Shown here: positions 9,501 through 17,221 of the stretch, in pieces
How positions within the stretch are numbered: the first letter of the stretch is position 1
Layout: each line of letters begins with the position of its first letter
Source of the DNA: Halonotius aquaticus
GTDB taxonomy: Archaea > Halobacteriota > Halobacteria > Halobacteriales > Haloferacaceae
Assembly: GCF_003605575.1 (NCBI RefSeq)
Contig: NZ_QKNY01000005.1
Span: 62,001 to 126,000, forward strand
Reading direction: 5' to 3'
Length of the DNA: 64,000 nt
Notes under the pieces: generated by a model
The model's input: only the letters and a program-made list of their open reading frames with translations
Told to the model about the DNA's origin: nothing
The model's database searches: none
Position numbers and translations under genes: made by a program

Positions 9501-10155
9501 TTTCTTCTATTTTGAGCGTCGCCTCGTTGATCCGCTCCTCGACGGCGTCGAGTTCCTCGAAGGCTGATTCCTTCTTGGCGTCGAACTCGGCGACGCCGGC
9601 GATCTCGTCGATGATGCCGCGCCGCTGGCCGGCGGACATGTTGATGATCTCGGTCACGTCGCCCTGCATGACGACGTTGTACCCTTCGGGGGCGATGCCG
9701 GCCTGCGAAAGCAGGTCTTGGATGTCGCCGAGGTTGACGGAGCGCTCGTTGAGATAGTAGTACGAATAGTAGTTGTCGTCGGTCTGTTTGACCCGGCGTT
9801 TGATCGTGATTTCCTCGACATCGCCGACGCGGTCGGTGCCGGCGGCGGTAACGACCTGCTCTCGGGTGAGCGTCCCCGCGCTGTTGTCGAGGATGACCTC
9901 GACGCTGGCCTCGCGTGGGCCATCGTCGGTCGAGGCTTCGCCGTCGTGGCCAGGGTTGTAGATCAGATCAGTTAGCTTCTCGGCGCGGATGCCACGGGTT
10001 TTCGCGAGTCCGAGGGCAAAGAGTACGCCGTCGATGATATTCGATTTCCCCGAACCGTTTGGCCCGGTAATCACCGTAAAATCTTCGTACAGCGGAATAC
10101 GCGTCGGCCGCCCGAAACTCTTGAAACCGTCTAAGACGAGGGCTTTGATGTGCAT
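6574..10155 (-). CDS. smc: chromosome segregation ATPase SMC
   Basis: SMC protein of 1193 aa, full length. Walker A GPNGSGKSNIIDG is at about residues 32-44; long heptad-rich coiled coils follow; a flexible hinge lies at roughly 520-660 (beginning DDSSWPRSV, ending near GSTLVVEDMETA); the second coiled coil leads to the C-terminal head with the ABC signature MSGGEKS (about 1091) and Walker B/D-loop FYALDEIDAFLD. It organises and segregates the chromosome as a ring with ScpA. The start MHIKALVLDGFKSFG is the canonical N-terminus. It is second gene of the operon: a small coiled-coil protein precedes it by 39 bp, scpA follows by 17 bp. Confidence 0.96.
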   Translation of the reverse strand: MHIKALVLDGFKSFGRPTRIPLYEDFTVITGPNGSGKSNIIDGVLFALGLAKTRGIRAEKLTDLIYNPGHDGEASTDDGPREASVEVILDNSAGTLTREQVVTAAGTDRVGDVEEITIKRRVKQTDDNYYSYYYLNERSVNLGDIQDLLSQAGIAPEGYNVVMQGDVTEIINMSAGQRRGIIDEIAGVAEFDAKKESAFEELDAVEERINEATLKIEEKEERLDQLADERDTALEYQSLRDEKQEYEGYLKAAELEDKRTELDEIEAQIDSHEATLAERQETLDSAQGRLTRLEDELEELNREIERKGEDEQLRLKREMESIKGEIDRLEGRIEAAEGRIEDAEDERRQAFVQIDRKQEELDEIESTIKDLKVEQASVKSTIQSKQADLAEIQDEIDNADTEFDELKAELADKKERREELKTQANDIQRKKDRLLDDARRRSTEVEEAQADLTEAQEAIPDLKAELSNLQSELDKAEKNKSKIEASIGALRDDREETKAELEEVEAQLREKQSEYADIEARSDDDSSWPRSVTTILNAGKRGVHGAVGDLGSVDSEYATACETAAGGRLANVVVDDDGVGSECIDYLKSRNAGRATFLPITEMDNRGLPTLPSHPGVVDFARNLVEYDSKYEGIFSYVLGSTLVVEDMETAREFMGQFRMVTLDGDLVEKSGAMTGGSGGGSRYAFSASGGGKLERLAEEIDQLEDKRRQHEDEIRDLEEQIDAARDRKSDAVEKVQSIEADIERTHEEIDDAESEIDDLEARLDEIESEREAVEEEMAEVDAELDEIESEREEVDADIEELEAELAESKIPELTDEADAIREEIRDHEDRMDDLEGRLNEQQLEQQYAEEAIDDLHDTVEAAQDRKADAQDEISELESQIEDKEANLDEKREAIEELEAELVDLKDEREDLKATVKDAQAGRDEAKEAVGEIESKLQSAREERDRLEWEIDELEQAVGDYDPEEIPDHDEVESNIDRLETEMEKLEPVNMLAIDEYEEVEADLDELVDGRDTLEEERDGIRDRIDQYESQKKATFMDAFESINGHFQDIFSRLSDGTGELVLEDPEDPFEGGLTMKAQPADKPIQRLAAMSGGEKSLTALAFIFAIQRHNPAPFYALDEIDAFLDAVNAERVGEMVDDLAGDAQFVVVSHRSALLERSERAIGVTMQDDNYSAVTGIQFDSDDADAEVPADD

Positions 10156-10194
10156 GGATGAACTCGGGCGACAGCCTAGGTCGTCGCCGGTCGG

Positions 10195-10536
10195 TTAGGC
10201 GACGATGATGTCGTCGGTCGACTCGTTGGACTCCTCCTCAGTTGTGTCTTCCGTTTCAACAGCCTCGTCGATCGGATCGGCCTCCGACTCGGTTGCCGCC
10301 AGCGAGTCGGTGGCGACGTCGACATCGTCTTGCTCCTGTTCGACGACAACGACGTGATCGTCGCTTTTCGTCGGCGTTTCGGTCTCCGGGGTCGGTGTCT
10401 CGGCGTCAGTGGCTGCGGCCTCGGCTTCGAGTTCACGAACCCGGTCTTTCGTCTCAACGAGTTCCTCGGTGAGACCGTTGACTGCGGCGCGGAGCTCTGC
10501 GAGCTGTCCTTCGAGTTCATCGACCCGATTACTCAT
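10195..10536 (-). CDS. small acidic coiled-coil protein, first gene of the smc operon
   Basis: 113 aa. Residues 1-38 form heptads (VDELEGQLAELRAAVNGL) consistent with a short coiled coil; the rest is a Ser/Thr/Glu/Asp-rich tail likely disordered. I recognise it only as a haloarchaeal conserved hypothetical. Its start codon lies about 28 nt from a TATA box (10560-10568), so it heads a leaderless transcript continuing into smc and scpA. Position suggests a role with condensin, for example binding coiled coils, but nothing in the sequence proves it. Confidence 0.75.
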   Translation of the reverse strand: MSNRVDELEGQLAELRAAVNGLTEELVETKDRVRELEAEAAATDAETPTPETETPTKSDDHVVVVEQEQDDVDVATDSLAATESEADPIDEAVETEDTTEEESNESTDDIIVA

Positions 10537-10559
10537 ACCATGACAACCGTTCTGTCTCT

Positions 10560-10588
10560 GTATAAAACTGTGTCAGACACATGTCTGA
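10560..10588 (-). promoter_or_regulatory. promoter and inverted-repeat operator of the smc operon
   Basis: Read on the minus strand, the TATA element gttttatac (10560-10568) is 28 nt before the first start codon of the operon. Directly upstream of it, at 10573-10588, is TCAGACACATGTCTGA: two perfect 7-bp arms TCAGACA/TGTCTGA around CA. Placement next to the TFB-recognition position makes it a plausible regulator site. The regulator is unknown. Confidence 0.55.
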
Positions 10589-10640
10589 TTCCCGACCGAT
10601 GATCGACGCGAGGTGTGCCGATCGAGCCGTCGCTGCACTG

Positions 10641-10650
10641 GTTATTTATA
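10641..10650 (+). promoter_or_regulatory. TATA box of the propeller gene
   Basis: gttatttata lies about 27 nt upstream of the ATG at 10675, which supports that start and a leaderless transcript. Confidence 0.6.
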
Positions 10651-10674
10651 TGAAAACTTGCAATAGTGTTACTG

Positions 10675-11814
10675 ATGGCGTACCATGAGCCGCTGGGGGA
10701 CGGCACGTATCGTCCGAGCCGCCGCACACTGTTGAAATCGGTTGTCGGCGTCGGACTCGCCACGGGGGTTGCTGCGTCGTGGGCGAGTGCACAACCAGGC
10801 GACCGACAACGGTGGGCGGTCGACACCGACAACGCCGTTGCATCCTCGCCAACCGTCGTCGACGAGACGGTCTTTGTTGGCAGCGGGGATGGCAACATCT
10901 ACGCGCTGGACGCTGCAACCGGCGACACGCAGTGGACGGCCGAAACGGGGGGTTACGTCTACGCATCGCCGACAGTCGCCGACGGGACGGTCTTTATCGG
11001 TAGCGATGACGGCAGCCTGTACGCGCTGGACGCTGCAACCGGCGACCAGCAGTGGACATTCGACACCGGCGACAGCGTCGGCTCCTCGCCGACCGTCGTC
11101 GATGGCACGGTCTTCGTCGGCAGCAACGACGCCTCGATCTACGCGGTCGACGCCGCGACCGGCGACCAGCAGTGGGCTGTCGACACCGGCGATCACGTGA
11201 CGTCGTCGCCGACAGTTGTCGACGAGACGGTCTTTGTCGGCAGCGATGACGGCACGCTCTATGCCCTAGCTGCCGCGACTGGCGACAGCCAATGGACGGT
11301 TGAGACCGACCGGAAGATCGAGTCGTCGCCGACGGTCGCCGATGGGACGGTCTTCGTCGGTGGCTGGGAGCAGTTGCATGCCATTGATGCTGCAACCGGC
11401 GACGAACAGTGGCGTGTCGATGCGACCGTTGTCTCCTCGCCAACCGTCGCCGACGGCACGGTCTTCGTTACCGGTGCTGGCGGGTTGCTCTACGCCCTCT
11501 CGGCGGCAACCGGCGACCGCGAGTGGGCCTTTGAGACGAAGAGTTCGCTGCACTCCTCGCCGACGGTCGCCGACGAGACGGTCTTTTTCGAATCCTTACG
11601 CAAGGTCTACGCTGTCGATGCGGCCACCGGTGCCCAGCAGTGGAGCCTCCCGATCGGTGGTCGTTCCTCGCCGACGGTTGTCGACGGCACCCTGTTTGTT
11701 GGCAGCGACGACACACACATCTACGCGCTGCGGGCCGGCGTCGAGGGCTCCAGCACCGGCTCGCGGGTTCGGCTGGGCACCCTTGGCCACCACGGGGATC
11801 GACGCGTCGTGTGA
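10675..11814 (+). CDS. Tat-exported PQQ-like beta-propeller repeat protein
   Basis: About 379 aa. The N-terminus has a twin-arginine signal (SRRTLLKSVVGVG, then a hydrophobic stretch to ASA-QP), so it is exported folded. The mature part is eight near-identical 38-40-residue repeats of the form SSPTVVDGTVFVGS-x-DG-x-IYALDAATGD-x-QW, the PQQ-like/outer membrane assembly factor propeller. No catalytic motif is visible; the lack of a PQQ-binding set argues for a structural or binding role on the cell surface. The start ATG at 10675 is 27 nt after a TATA element; a GTG at 10666 in frame is the alternative. It stands alone between the smc operon (divergent) and gatB. Confidence 0.8.
   Translation: MAYHEPLGDGTYRPSRRTLLKSVVGVGLATGVAASWASAQPGDRQRWAVDTDNAVASSPTVVDETVFVGSGDGNIYALDAATGDTQWTAETGGYVYASPTVADGTVFIGSDDGSLYALDAATGDQQWTFDTGDSVGSSPTVVDGTVFVGSNDASIYAVDAATGDQQWAVDTGDHVTSSPTVVDETVFVGSDDGTLYALAAATGDSQWTVETDRKIESSPTVADGTVFVGGWEQLHAIDAATGDEQWRVDATVVSSPTVADGTVFVTGAGGLLYALSAATGDREWAFETKSSLHSSPTVADETVFFESLRKVYAVDAATGAQQWSLPIGGRSSPTVVDGTLFVGSDDTHIYALRAGVEGSSTGSRVRLGTLGHHGDRRVV
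10838..11735 (+). repeat. tandem ~120-bp coding repeats (8 units)
   Basis: The propeller gene consists of eight direct repeats of roughly 110-120 bp. Words such as tcctcgccgaccgtcgtcga and gctgcaaccggcgac recur with few changes, so units are nearly identical at the DNA level, not just in protein. That degree of sameness suggests recent duplication or gene conversion and makes repeat-number variation likely between strains. Confidence 0.8.
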
Positions 11815-11886
11815 TGCTTTCGCGGCGTTAGCAGTCGATCCCGTGGCTCCGTTAGGCTTTAGCGGGCGGGCAGCAAATCCTGGCCA

Positions 11887-13377
11887 ATGACAGCGCAGGC
11901 CGTCCAAACCGACGAACACGCGGTCGTCATCGGGCTGGAGGTGCACGTCCAGCTTGAGACGGCCACCAAGATCTTCTGTGGCTGCTCGACTGCGGCCGAT
12001 GATGACGAGGAACCGAACAGCCGAACCTGCCCGGTCTGTCTCGGCTTGCCGGGCGCACTGCCGGTGCTCAACGAGGGCGCGGTCGAAGCCGCCGTCAAGA
12101 TCGGGAAGGCACTCTCCGCCGACATCCCCGAGCGCACCACGTTCCACCGGAAGAACTACTACTACCCCGACCTCCCCAAAAATTTCCAGCTCACGCAGTA
12201 CGACGCGCCGATCTGCCAGGAGGGCGAACTCGAAATCAGCGTCGAGGGCGACCGCCGGGAGATCGGGATCACCCGTGCACACCTCGAAGAGGATCCCGGC
12301 AGCCTCCAGCACAAGGGCGGCAGCATCGACACCGCCGAGGCGACGCTGATCAACTACAACCGCGCGGGGACGCCACTGGTCGAAATCGTCACCGAGCCGG
12401 ATTTCCGCTCGCCGGCCGAAACGCGGGCCTTCCTCGCGAAACTCGAAGAAGTCCTCGAATATCTCGGCGTCTTCGATGCGACCCGCGACGGCAGCCTCCG
12501 CGTTGACGCCAACATTTCGCTTGTTGATGCCGACGAAGTCGACGAGGAGGGCGCGATCGACGACAGCGTCCTCGAAGACGCAAATCGCACCGAGGTCAAG
12601 AATATCTCCAGTCACAAAGCCGCCGAGAAGGCCCTCGCCTACGAGGTCAGCCGGCAGAAGAACGCCGTCAAGCGTGGCCGCGCCCTCAAAACCGAGACCC
12701 GCCACTGGGACGAATCCCGCGGGATCACCGTCTCGATGCGCTCAAAGGAATCAGAAGCCGACTATCGGTACTTCCGGGAAGCCGACCTTCCGCCGCTGGA
12801 AGTCGCCGACTGGAAGGACAAAATCGACATCCCGGAACTCCCCGACGCTCGACGGGAGCGATTCGTTGCCGACTACGGCCTCGACAGCGAGGCCGCCTCA
12901 AAACTTACCTCGACGAAGGAAGTCGCGGACTTCTTCGAGGCTGTCGCCGAGCAGTTCGATCCCAACGTGGCTGCGACGTGGGTCGCCGACAACCTGCTGG
13001 GCGAACTCAACTACCGCGATATGCTGATCACCGACATCGAGGGCCGCCTCGACGAATTTTCGCGGCTCATCGAACTCGTCGAAAACGACGAACTCACGGT
13101 CAAAAACGCCGAGGAGGTCGTCCTTCGGTCGATGCTCGACGACGGCGACGACCCCGAGACGATCATCGACCGCGAAGGCCTCGGCAAGGCCGACGACGAC
13201 GCCATCGCCGACTTCGTGGTCGAAGCCATCGACGAGAACCCCGACGCTGTCGACGACTACCACAGCGGCGAGGACGGCGCGCTGAACTTCCTCGTCGGCC
13301 AGGTCATGCAGAAATCCGGCGGCTCGGCTGATCCCGGCAGCGTCAATCAACTGCTGCGCGAGGAACTCGACGCCTGA
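11887..13377 (+). CDS. gatB: aspartyl/glutamyl-tRNA amidotransferase subunit B
   Basis: GatB of 496 aa. It phosphorylates and amidates Asp-tRNA(Asn)/Glu-tRNA(Gln) as part of the GatCAB complex, giving the correctly charged tRNA in organisms without the direct synthetase. Signature segments: GLEVHVQLET at the start, a Cys-rich zinc site (CGCS ... CPVCLG), RKNYYYPDLPKNFQLTQYD, and the C-terminal YqeY-like tail (NFLVGQVMQKSGGSADP). Starts with MTAQAVQ at 11887. Stand-alone here; gatA and gatC are not in the window. Confidence 0.95.
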   Translation: MTAQAVQTDEHAVVIGLEVHVQLETATKIFCGCSTAADDDEEPNSRTCPVCLGLPGALPVLNEGAVEAAVKIGKALSADIPERTTFHRKNYYYPDLPKNFQLTQYDAPICQEGELEISVEGDRREIGITRAHLEEDPGSLQHKGGSIDTAEATLINYNRAGTPLVEIVTEPDFRSPAETRAFLAKLEEVLEYLGVFDATRDGSLRVDANISLVDADEVDEEGAIDDSVLEDANRTEVKNISSHKAAEKALAYEVSRQKNAVKRGRALKTETRHWDESRGITVSMRSKESEADYRYFREADLPPLEVADWKDKIDIPELPDARRERFVADYGLDSEAASKLTSTKEVADFFEAVAEQFDPNVAATWVADNLLGELNYRDMLITDIEGRLDEFSRLIELVENDELTVKNAEEVVLRSMLDDGDDPETIIDREGLGKADDDAIADFVVEAIDENPDAVDDYHSGEDGALNFLVGQVMQKSGGSADPGSVNQLLREELDA

Positions 13378-13428
13378 GACAGCCGCCGTTACGACCGATC
13401 CGCGTTTCATTCGCGCGTGTGAAATTCT

Positions 13429-13444
13429 TACTCACAGAAGAGTA
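13429..13444 (+). promoter_or_regulatory. TrmB-type operator in front of gdh
   Basis: TACTCACAGAAGAGTA fits exactly the TACT-N7-GAGTA recognition sequence reported for the sugar-responsive regulator TrmB of Halobacterium. It ends 33 nt before the gdh ATG at 13478, so it lies just upstream of, or overlapping, the promoter. Presence of the site is read directly; TrmB control is inferred. Confidence 0.65.
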
Positions 13445-13477
13445 ACGCTATTGAGCCGTGGGATCATCCGACACGGT

Positions 13478-14551
13478 ATGCACGCTATCGCGGTCTACGA
13501 GGGCGAATCGGAGCCCGAACTCATCGACCTGCCGCGACCCGATCCCGACGCCGGCGAGGCACTGGTTCGGACGCTGCGGGTCGGCGTCGACGGCACCGAC
13601 CACGAAGTCATCAGCGGCGGCCACGGCGGTTATCCGGCCGACACCGACCACATGGTGTTGGGCCACGAGGCCGTCGGCGTCGTCGAGGATGCAAACGGCA
13701 CCGACCTTAGCGAGGGCGATGTCGTCGTCCCAACCGTCAGACGGCGACCCAACGGCGACAACGCCTACTTCGAGCGCGGCGAGCCGGATATGGCACCCGA
13801 CGGCCAGTACCACGAGCGCGGCATCGTCGGCGCACATGGCTTCATGGCCGAGTATTTCACCAGTCCCGCCGAGTTTCTCGTCACGGTGCCACCAGAGTTG
13901 GCCGAACTGGGCTTTCTTGTTGAGCCGATCTCCATTACCGAAAAGGCGGTCGAACACGCCGACGCCAGCCGGTCGGCCTTCGAGTGGAACCCCGACGCAG
14001 CCCTCGTGCTCGGCAACGGCAGCCTCGGACTCATCACGCTGGCCATGTTCGAACAGCGGTTCGACCGCACCTACTGTCTGGGTCGGCGTGAGCGACCCGA
14101 TCCGACCATCGATATCATCGAATCGCTGGGGAGCACCTACGTCAACAGCACCGAGACACCGGTGCCTGAGATCCCCGACGTCCACGAGGCACCCGATCTG
14201 ATCTACGAGTCGACGGGGTATGCGAAACACCCCTTCGAATCGATCGAAGCGCTCGCGCCAAACGGCGTCCTCGCGGCGCTCGGCATTCCGGGCGACTGGG
14301 ACTTCGAGATCGAGGGCGGGAAGCTCCACCGCGAACTGGTGTTGCACAACAAAGCTGTCGTCGGCAGCGTCAACTCCCATGTCGGCCACTTCGAGGCCGC
14401 TGTCGACACGCTTGCGTCGCTGTCGGACTCGTTCCTCGACGATCTCGTGACTGGAATTTTCGAGCTCGACGACTACGAAGCCGCCTTCGTCGACGACGAC
14501 AGGACTATCAAAAACGCGATTCAATTCAGCGAGTATGAAAAACGTCGATAA
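13478..14551 (+). CDS. gdh: glucose 1-dehydrogenase
   Basis: Zinc-dependent medium-chain dehydrogenase of 357 aa that oxidises glucose to gluconolactone with NAD(P)+, the first step of the semi-phosphorylative Entner-Doudoroff route. It closely matches the haloarchaeal enzyme: GVDGTDHEVISGGHGG, LGHEAVGVV (zinc/active-site region), RGIVGAHGFMAE, EPISITEKA, the nucleotide motif GNGSLGLITLA, and LHNKAVVGSVNSH. The start MHAIAVYEG at 13478 matches the known N-terminus; a TTG 27 nt upstream in frame is unlikely. The last codons overlap gfcR by 17 nt, so the two are translationally linked. Confidence 0.95.
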   Translation: MHAIAVYEGESEPELIDLPRPDPDAGEALVRTLRVGVDGTDHEVISGGHGGYPADTDHMVLGHEAVGVVEDANGTDLSEGDVVVPTVRRRPNGDNAYFERGEPDMAPDGQYHERGIVGAHGFMAEYFTSPAEFLVTVPPELAELGFLVEPISITEKAVEHADASRSAFEWNPDAALVLGNGSLGLITLAMFEQRFDRTYCLGRRERPDPTIDIIESLGSTYVNSTETPVPEIPDVHEAPDLIYESTGYAKHPFESIEALAPNGVLAALGIPGDWDFEIEGGKLHRELVLHNKAVVGSVNSHVGHFEAAVDTLASLSDSFLDDLVTGIFELDDYEAAFVDDDRTIKNAIQFSEYEKRR

Positions 14552-15173
14552 CCTCATCGAGAGCGCGACCGAGTTGGCGGGGCGGGGGCTCTCCCGCGGC
14601 GAGATCGCCGATGAACTCAACGTCTCTCGGGAGACCGCAAGCTGGCTCGTCGAGCGCGGCGGGGTCGAACACGAAGCCGACCAAGAACCGCGTGCGACCG
14701 CCAGTCCACAGGATATCCACGTCGACTGGAGTGCGATCGGCCGCGACAGCCGGCGGCTCACCCACGTCAGCCACGCGATGGCCGACCTGATCTCGAAGGA
14801 TGACACCGATGTCGGGCTGACCGTCGGCATCGAGAAGGCCGGCGTTCCGCTGGCGACGGTCATCGCCAACGAACTCGACACCGATATCGCGGCCTACGGC
14901 CCCGCAAAACACCAGTGGGAGGAAGGCGATATCGACGAGATCGACGGCGGCTTCTCCCAGAATTTCTCGGCCGTCTCCGATCAGCACTGCTACATCATCG
15001 ATGACATCATCACTTCGGGGACGACGATGCGGGAGACGATCACGGCCGTCCGCGAGCACGGCGGCACCCCGGTCGGCTGTGTCGTCCTCGTCGACAAACA
15101 GGGTCTCGATGAGATCGACGGCGTCCCCGTCTCCTCGCTGATGAACGTCGTCAGCGTCGCCCCCGAGGAATGA
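14535..15173 (+). CDS. gfcR: transcriptional regulator GfcR (HTH + phosphoribosyltransferase-like)
   Basis: 212 aa. Residues 1-45 form a helix-turn-helix (RGLSRGEIADELNVSRETA), followed by a type I phosphoribosyltransferase fold with the PRPP loop YIIDDIITSGTTM. This PurR-like architecture is GfcR, shown in Haloferax volcanii to activate glucose and fructose breakdown genes and encoded next to gdh there too. It begins inside gdh and its stop overlaps the next start (ATGA), so gdh, gfcR, hyuA and hyuB look like one transcript. The PRTase fold probably senses a sugar-pathway metabolite. Confidence 0.92.
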   Translation: MKNVDNLIESATELAGRGLSRGEIADELNVSRETASWLVERGGVEHEADQEPRATASPQDIHVDWSAIGRDSRRLTHVSHAMADLISKDDTDVGLTVGIEKAGVPLATVIANELDTDIAAYGPAKHQWEEGDIDEIDGGFSQNFSAVSDQHCYIIDDIITSGTTMRETITAVREHGGTPVGCVVLVDKQGLDEIDGVPVSSLMNVVSVAPEE

Positions 15174-17221
15174 CGCCGCCGCCAGCGATCGACCCAACCC
15201 GGATCGGCGTCGACGTCGGTGGTACCTTCACCGATGTCGTTCTCGTCGTCGACGGCGACCGCTACACCGCGAAAGTGCCGACGACGGCCGACCAGAGCGT
15301 CGGCATCCTCAACGGAATTCAAAAGGCCTGCGACGCCGCCGGCATCGACCCCGCCGCAATCGATGCCTTCGCGCATGCGATGACCGTCTCTGTCAACACC
15401 CTCTTAGAGCGCGACGGCGCGAAAACCGCACTGGTCACGACCGCAGGCTTCCGCGACGTGCTGGAGATCGCCCGACAGGATCGCCCGGATCTCTACGATC
15501 TCAACGCCACCAAGGCCGACCCGCTCGTCCCCCGCAACCGCCGCTTCGAGATCGACGAACGCGCGACGACCGAGGGCATCGAGCAGCCGATCGACCCCGA
15601 CGATGTGCGCGATCTTGCCCGCGAAATCGCCGCGACCGACGCCGAAAGCGTCGCGGTCTGTCTGCTCCACGCCTACGCCCATCCGGAAAACGAACAGCGG
15701 GTCGCCGACAGCCTCCGAGAAACACTCGACGTGCCAGTCTCGGCCTCTCACGAGGTGCTCCCGGAGTTTCGGGAGTTCGAGCGTACCGCCACAACCGCCG
15801 TCGACGCCTACGTCACACCGGCGATCCGCGGGTATCTGAACCGACTTACCGAGAAAGCGACTGACGCCGGTGTGCCGGAACCGCGAATCATGCAGGCCAA
15901 CGGCGGGATCGCCGACAGCGAGACCGTCAGCGACCGCGCCGTCTCGACGACGCTCTCGGGCCCCGCGGCTGGCGTCGTCGGCGCGGCGGCGACAGCCGCC
16001 GAATCGGATGCGACCACCGCCCCCAGCGTCGTCACCTTCGATATGGGCGGCACCTCAAGCGACGTGAGCCTCGTTCGCGACGGCCAGGCCGAACGCACGA
16101 CCGCGGCCGACATCGACGGGATCCCGATCCGGACGCCGATGGTCGACGTGACGACCGTCGGCGCGGGCGGCGGCTCGATCGCGTGGGTCGACAGCGGCGG
16201 CGCGCTCCGTGTCGGTTCCGAGTCCGCGGGTGCTGAGCCTGGCCCCGCATGCTACGGCCGTGGCGGCGACCGCCCGACCGTGACCGACGCCAACGTCGTC
16301 CTCGGCTACATCGGCGATGACACCGCCCTCGGCGGCGAACTCACGCTGGATGTCGAGGCCGCCCACGCTGTGCTCGACGATCTCGCTTACGAGGCCGACC
16401 TCCCGGATGCTGAGGCGGCCGCCCGCGGCGTCGTCAGAGTCGCCAACGCGACGATGACACGGGCAATCCGGGCGACGACCGTCGAGCGCGGCCACGACCC
16501 CCGCGAGTTCGACCTCGTCGCCTTCGGCGGCGCGGGGCCGATGCACGCCGCCGCGCTCGCCGCCGACCTCGGGATGGATCGCGTCGTCGTTCCCGCGCCG
16601 GCTGGCGTCCTCTCGGCGTACGGCCTGCTCGCGGCCGACGAAACTCACGACGCCGTCCGCACCGTCACCCAGCCGCTCGCCGATAGCGATCCCGAAGAAA
16701 TCGACGCGATGTACGACGAATTGGTTGAGTCCGTGCTGGCAGACGCCTCCGAACCGGCGGCCGCCACGATCGAGCGCGCCGCCGACTGCCGGTACGACGG
16801 TCAGAGCTTCGAACTCACCGTCTCGGTCGATCATTTTTCTCCGGAATCGGTCGCCGAGGCCTTCGACGCAGCCCACGAGCGCGCGTACGGCTATACCCTC
16901 TCCGCGCCGGTCGAACTCGTCAATCTCCGGGTGACCGCGACCATCGAGGGGTCGCCACCCGCGATCAGCCACGACGGCGCGGGCGACGCAGTCGTCGGGA
17001 GCCGCGAGGCGATCTTTCCGACGGCGGACGGCGATACCGGAGCGCGCGTGTCGGCGACCGTCTACGACCGCCCGGAACTCGCCGCCGAGGCGGCGATAGC
17101 CGGCCCGGCGATTCTCGAACAGGCCGAAAGCACGACCGTCGTCCCGCCTGGCTGGCGGGGCCGAATTCGAAGTGACGGCGCGCTCGTGATGCGGCGGCAC
17201 GAGGAGGAGAGAAACCAATGA
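15170..17221 (+). CDS. hyuA: hydantoinase/oxoprolinase family protein, subunit A
   Basis: 683 aa, the HyuA (N-methylhydantoinase A / 5-oxoprolinase N-terminal half) family of ATP-dependent cyclic-amide hydrolases. The N-terminal ASKHA-like phosphate loop is GVDVGGTFTDVVL; further motifs are MTVSVNTLLER, QANGGIADSET, LSGPAAGVVGAA, TFDMGGTSSDVSL and GGAGPMHAAALAADLG. Substrate cannot be read: hydantoins, 5-oxoproline, or acetone-carboxylase-like chemistry share the fold. The start codon overlaps the gfcR stop by 4 nt and its own stop overlaps hyuB, so A and B are made together. Confidence 0.88.
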   Translation: MTPPPAIDPTRIGVDVGGTFTDVVLVVDGDRYTAKVPTTADQSVGILNGIQKACDAAGIDPAAIDAFAHAMTVSVNTLLERDGAKTALVTTAGFRDVLEIARQDRPDLYDLNATKADPLVPRNRRFEIDERATTEGIEQPIDPDDVRDLAREIAATDAESVAVCLLHAYAHPENEQRVADSLRETLDVPVSASHEVLPEFREFERTATTAVDAYVTPAIRGYLNRLTEKATDAGVPEPRIMQANGGIADSETVSDRAVSTTLSGPAAGVVGAAATAAESDATTAPSVVTFDMGGTSSDVSLVRDGQAERTTAADIDGIPIRTPMVDVTTVGAGGGSIAWVDSGGALRVGSESAGAEPGPACYGRGGDRPTVTDANVVLGYIGDDTALGGELTLDVEAAHAVLDDLAYEADLPDAEAAARGVVRVANATMTRAIRATTVERGHDPREFDLVAFGGAGPMHAAALAADLGMDRVVVPAPAGVLSAYGLLAADETHDAVRTVTQPLADSDPEEIDAMYDELVESVLADASEPAAATIERAADCRYDGQSFELTVSVDHFSPESVAEAFDAAHERAYGYTLSAPVELVNLRVTATIEGSPPAISHDGAGDAVVGSREAIFPTADGDTGARVSATVYDRPELAAEAAIAGPAILEQAESTTVVPPGWRGRIRSDGALVMRRHEEERNQ

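Noticed and set aside
13448-14881. 477-codon minus frame across gdh and gfcR
   Set aside because: Antisense to two well-identified genes; no recognisable protein features.
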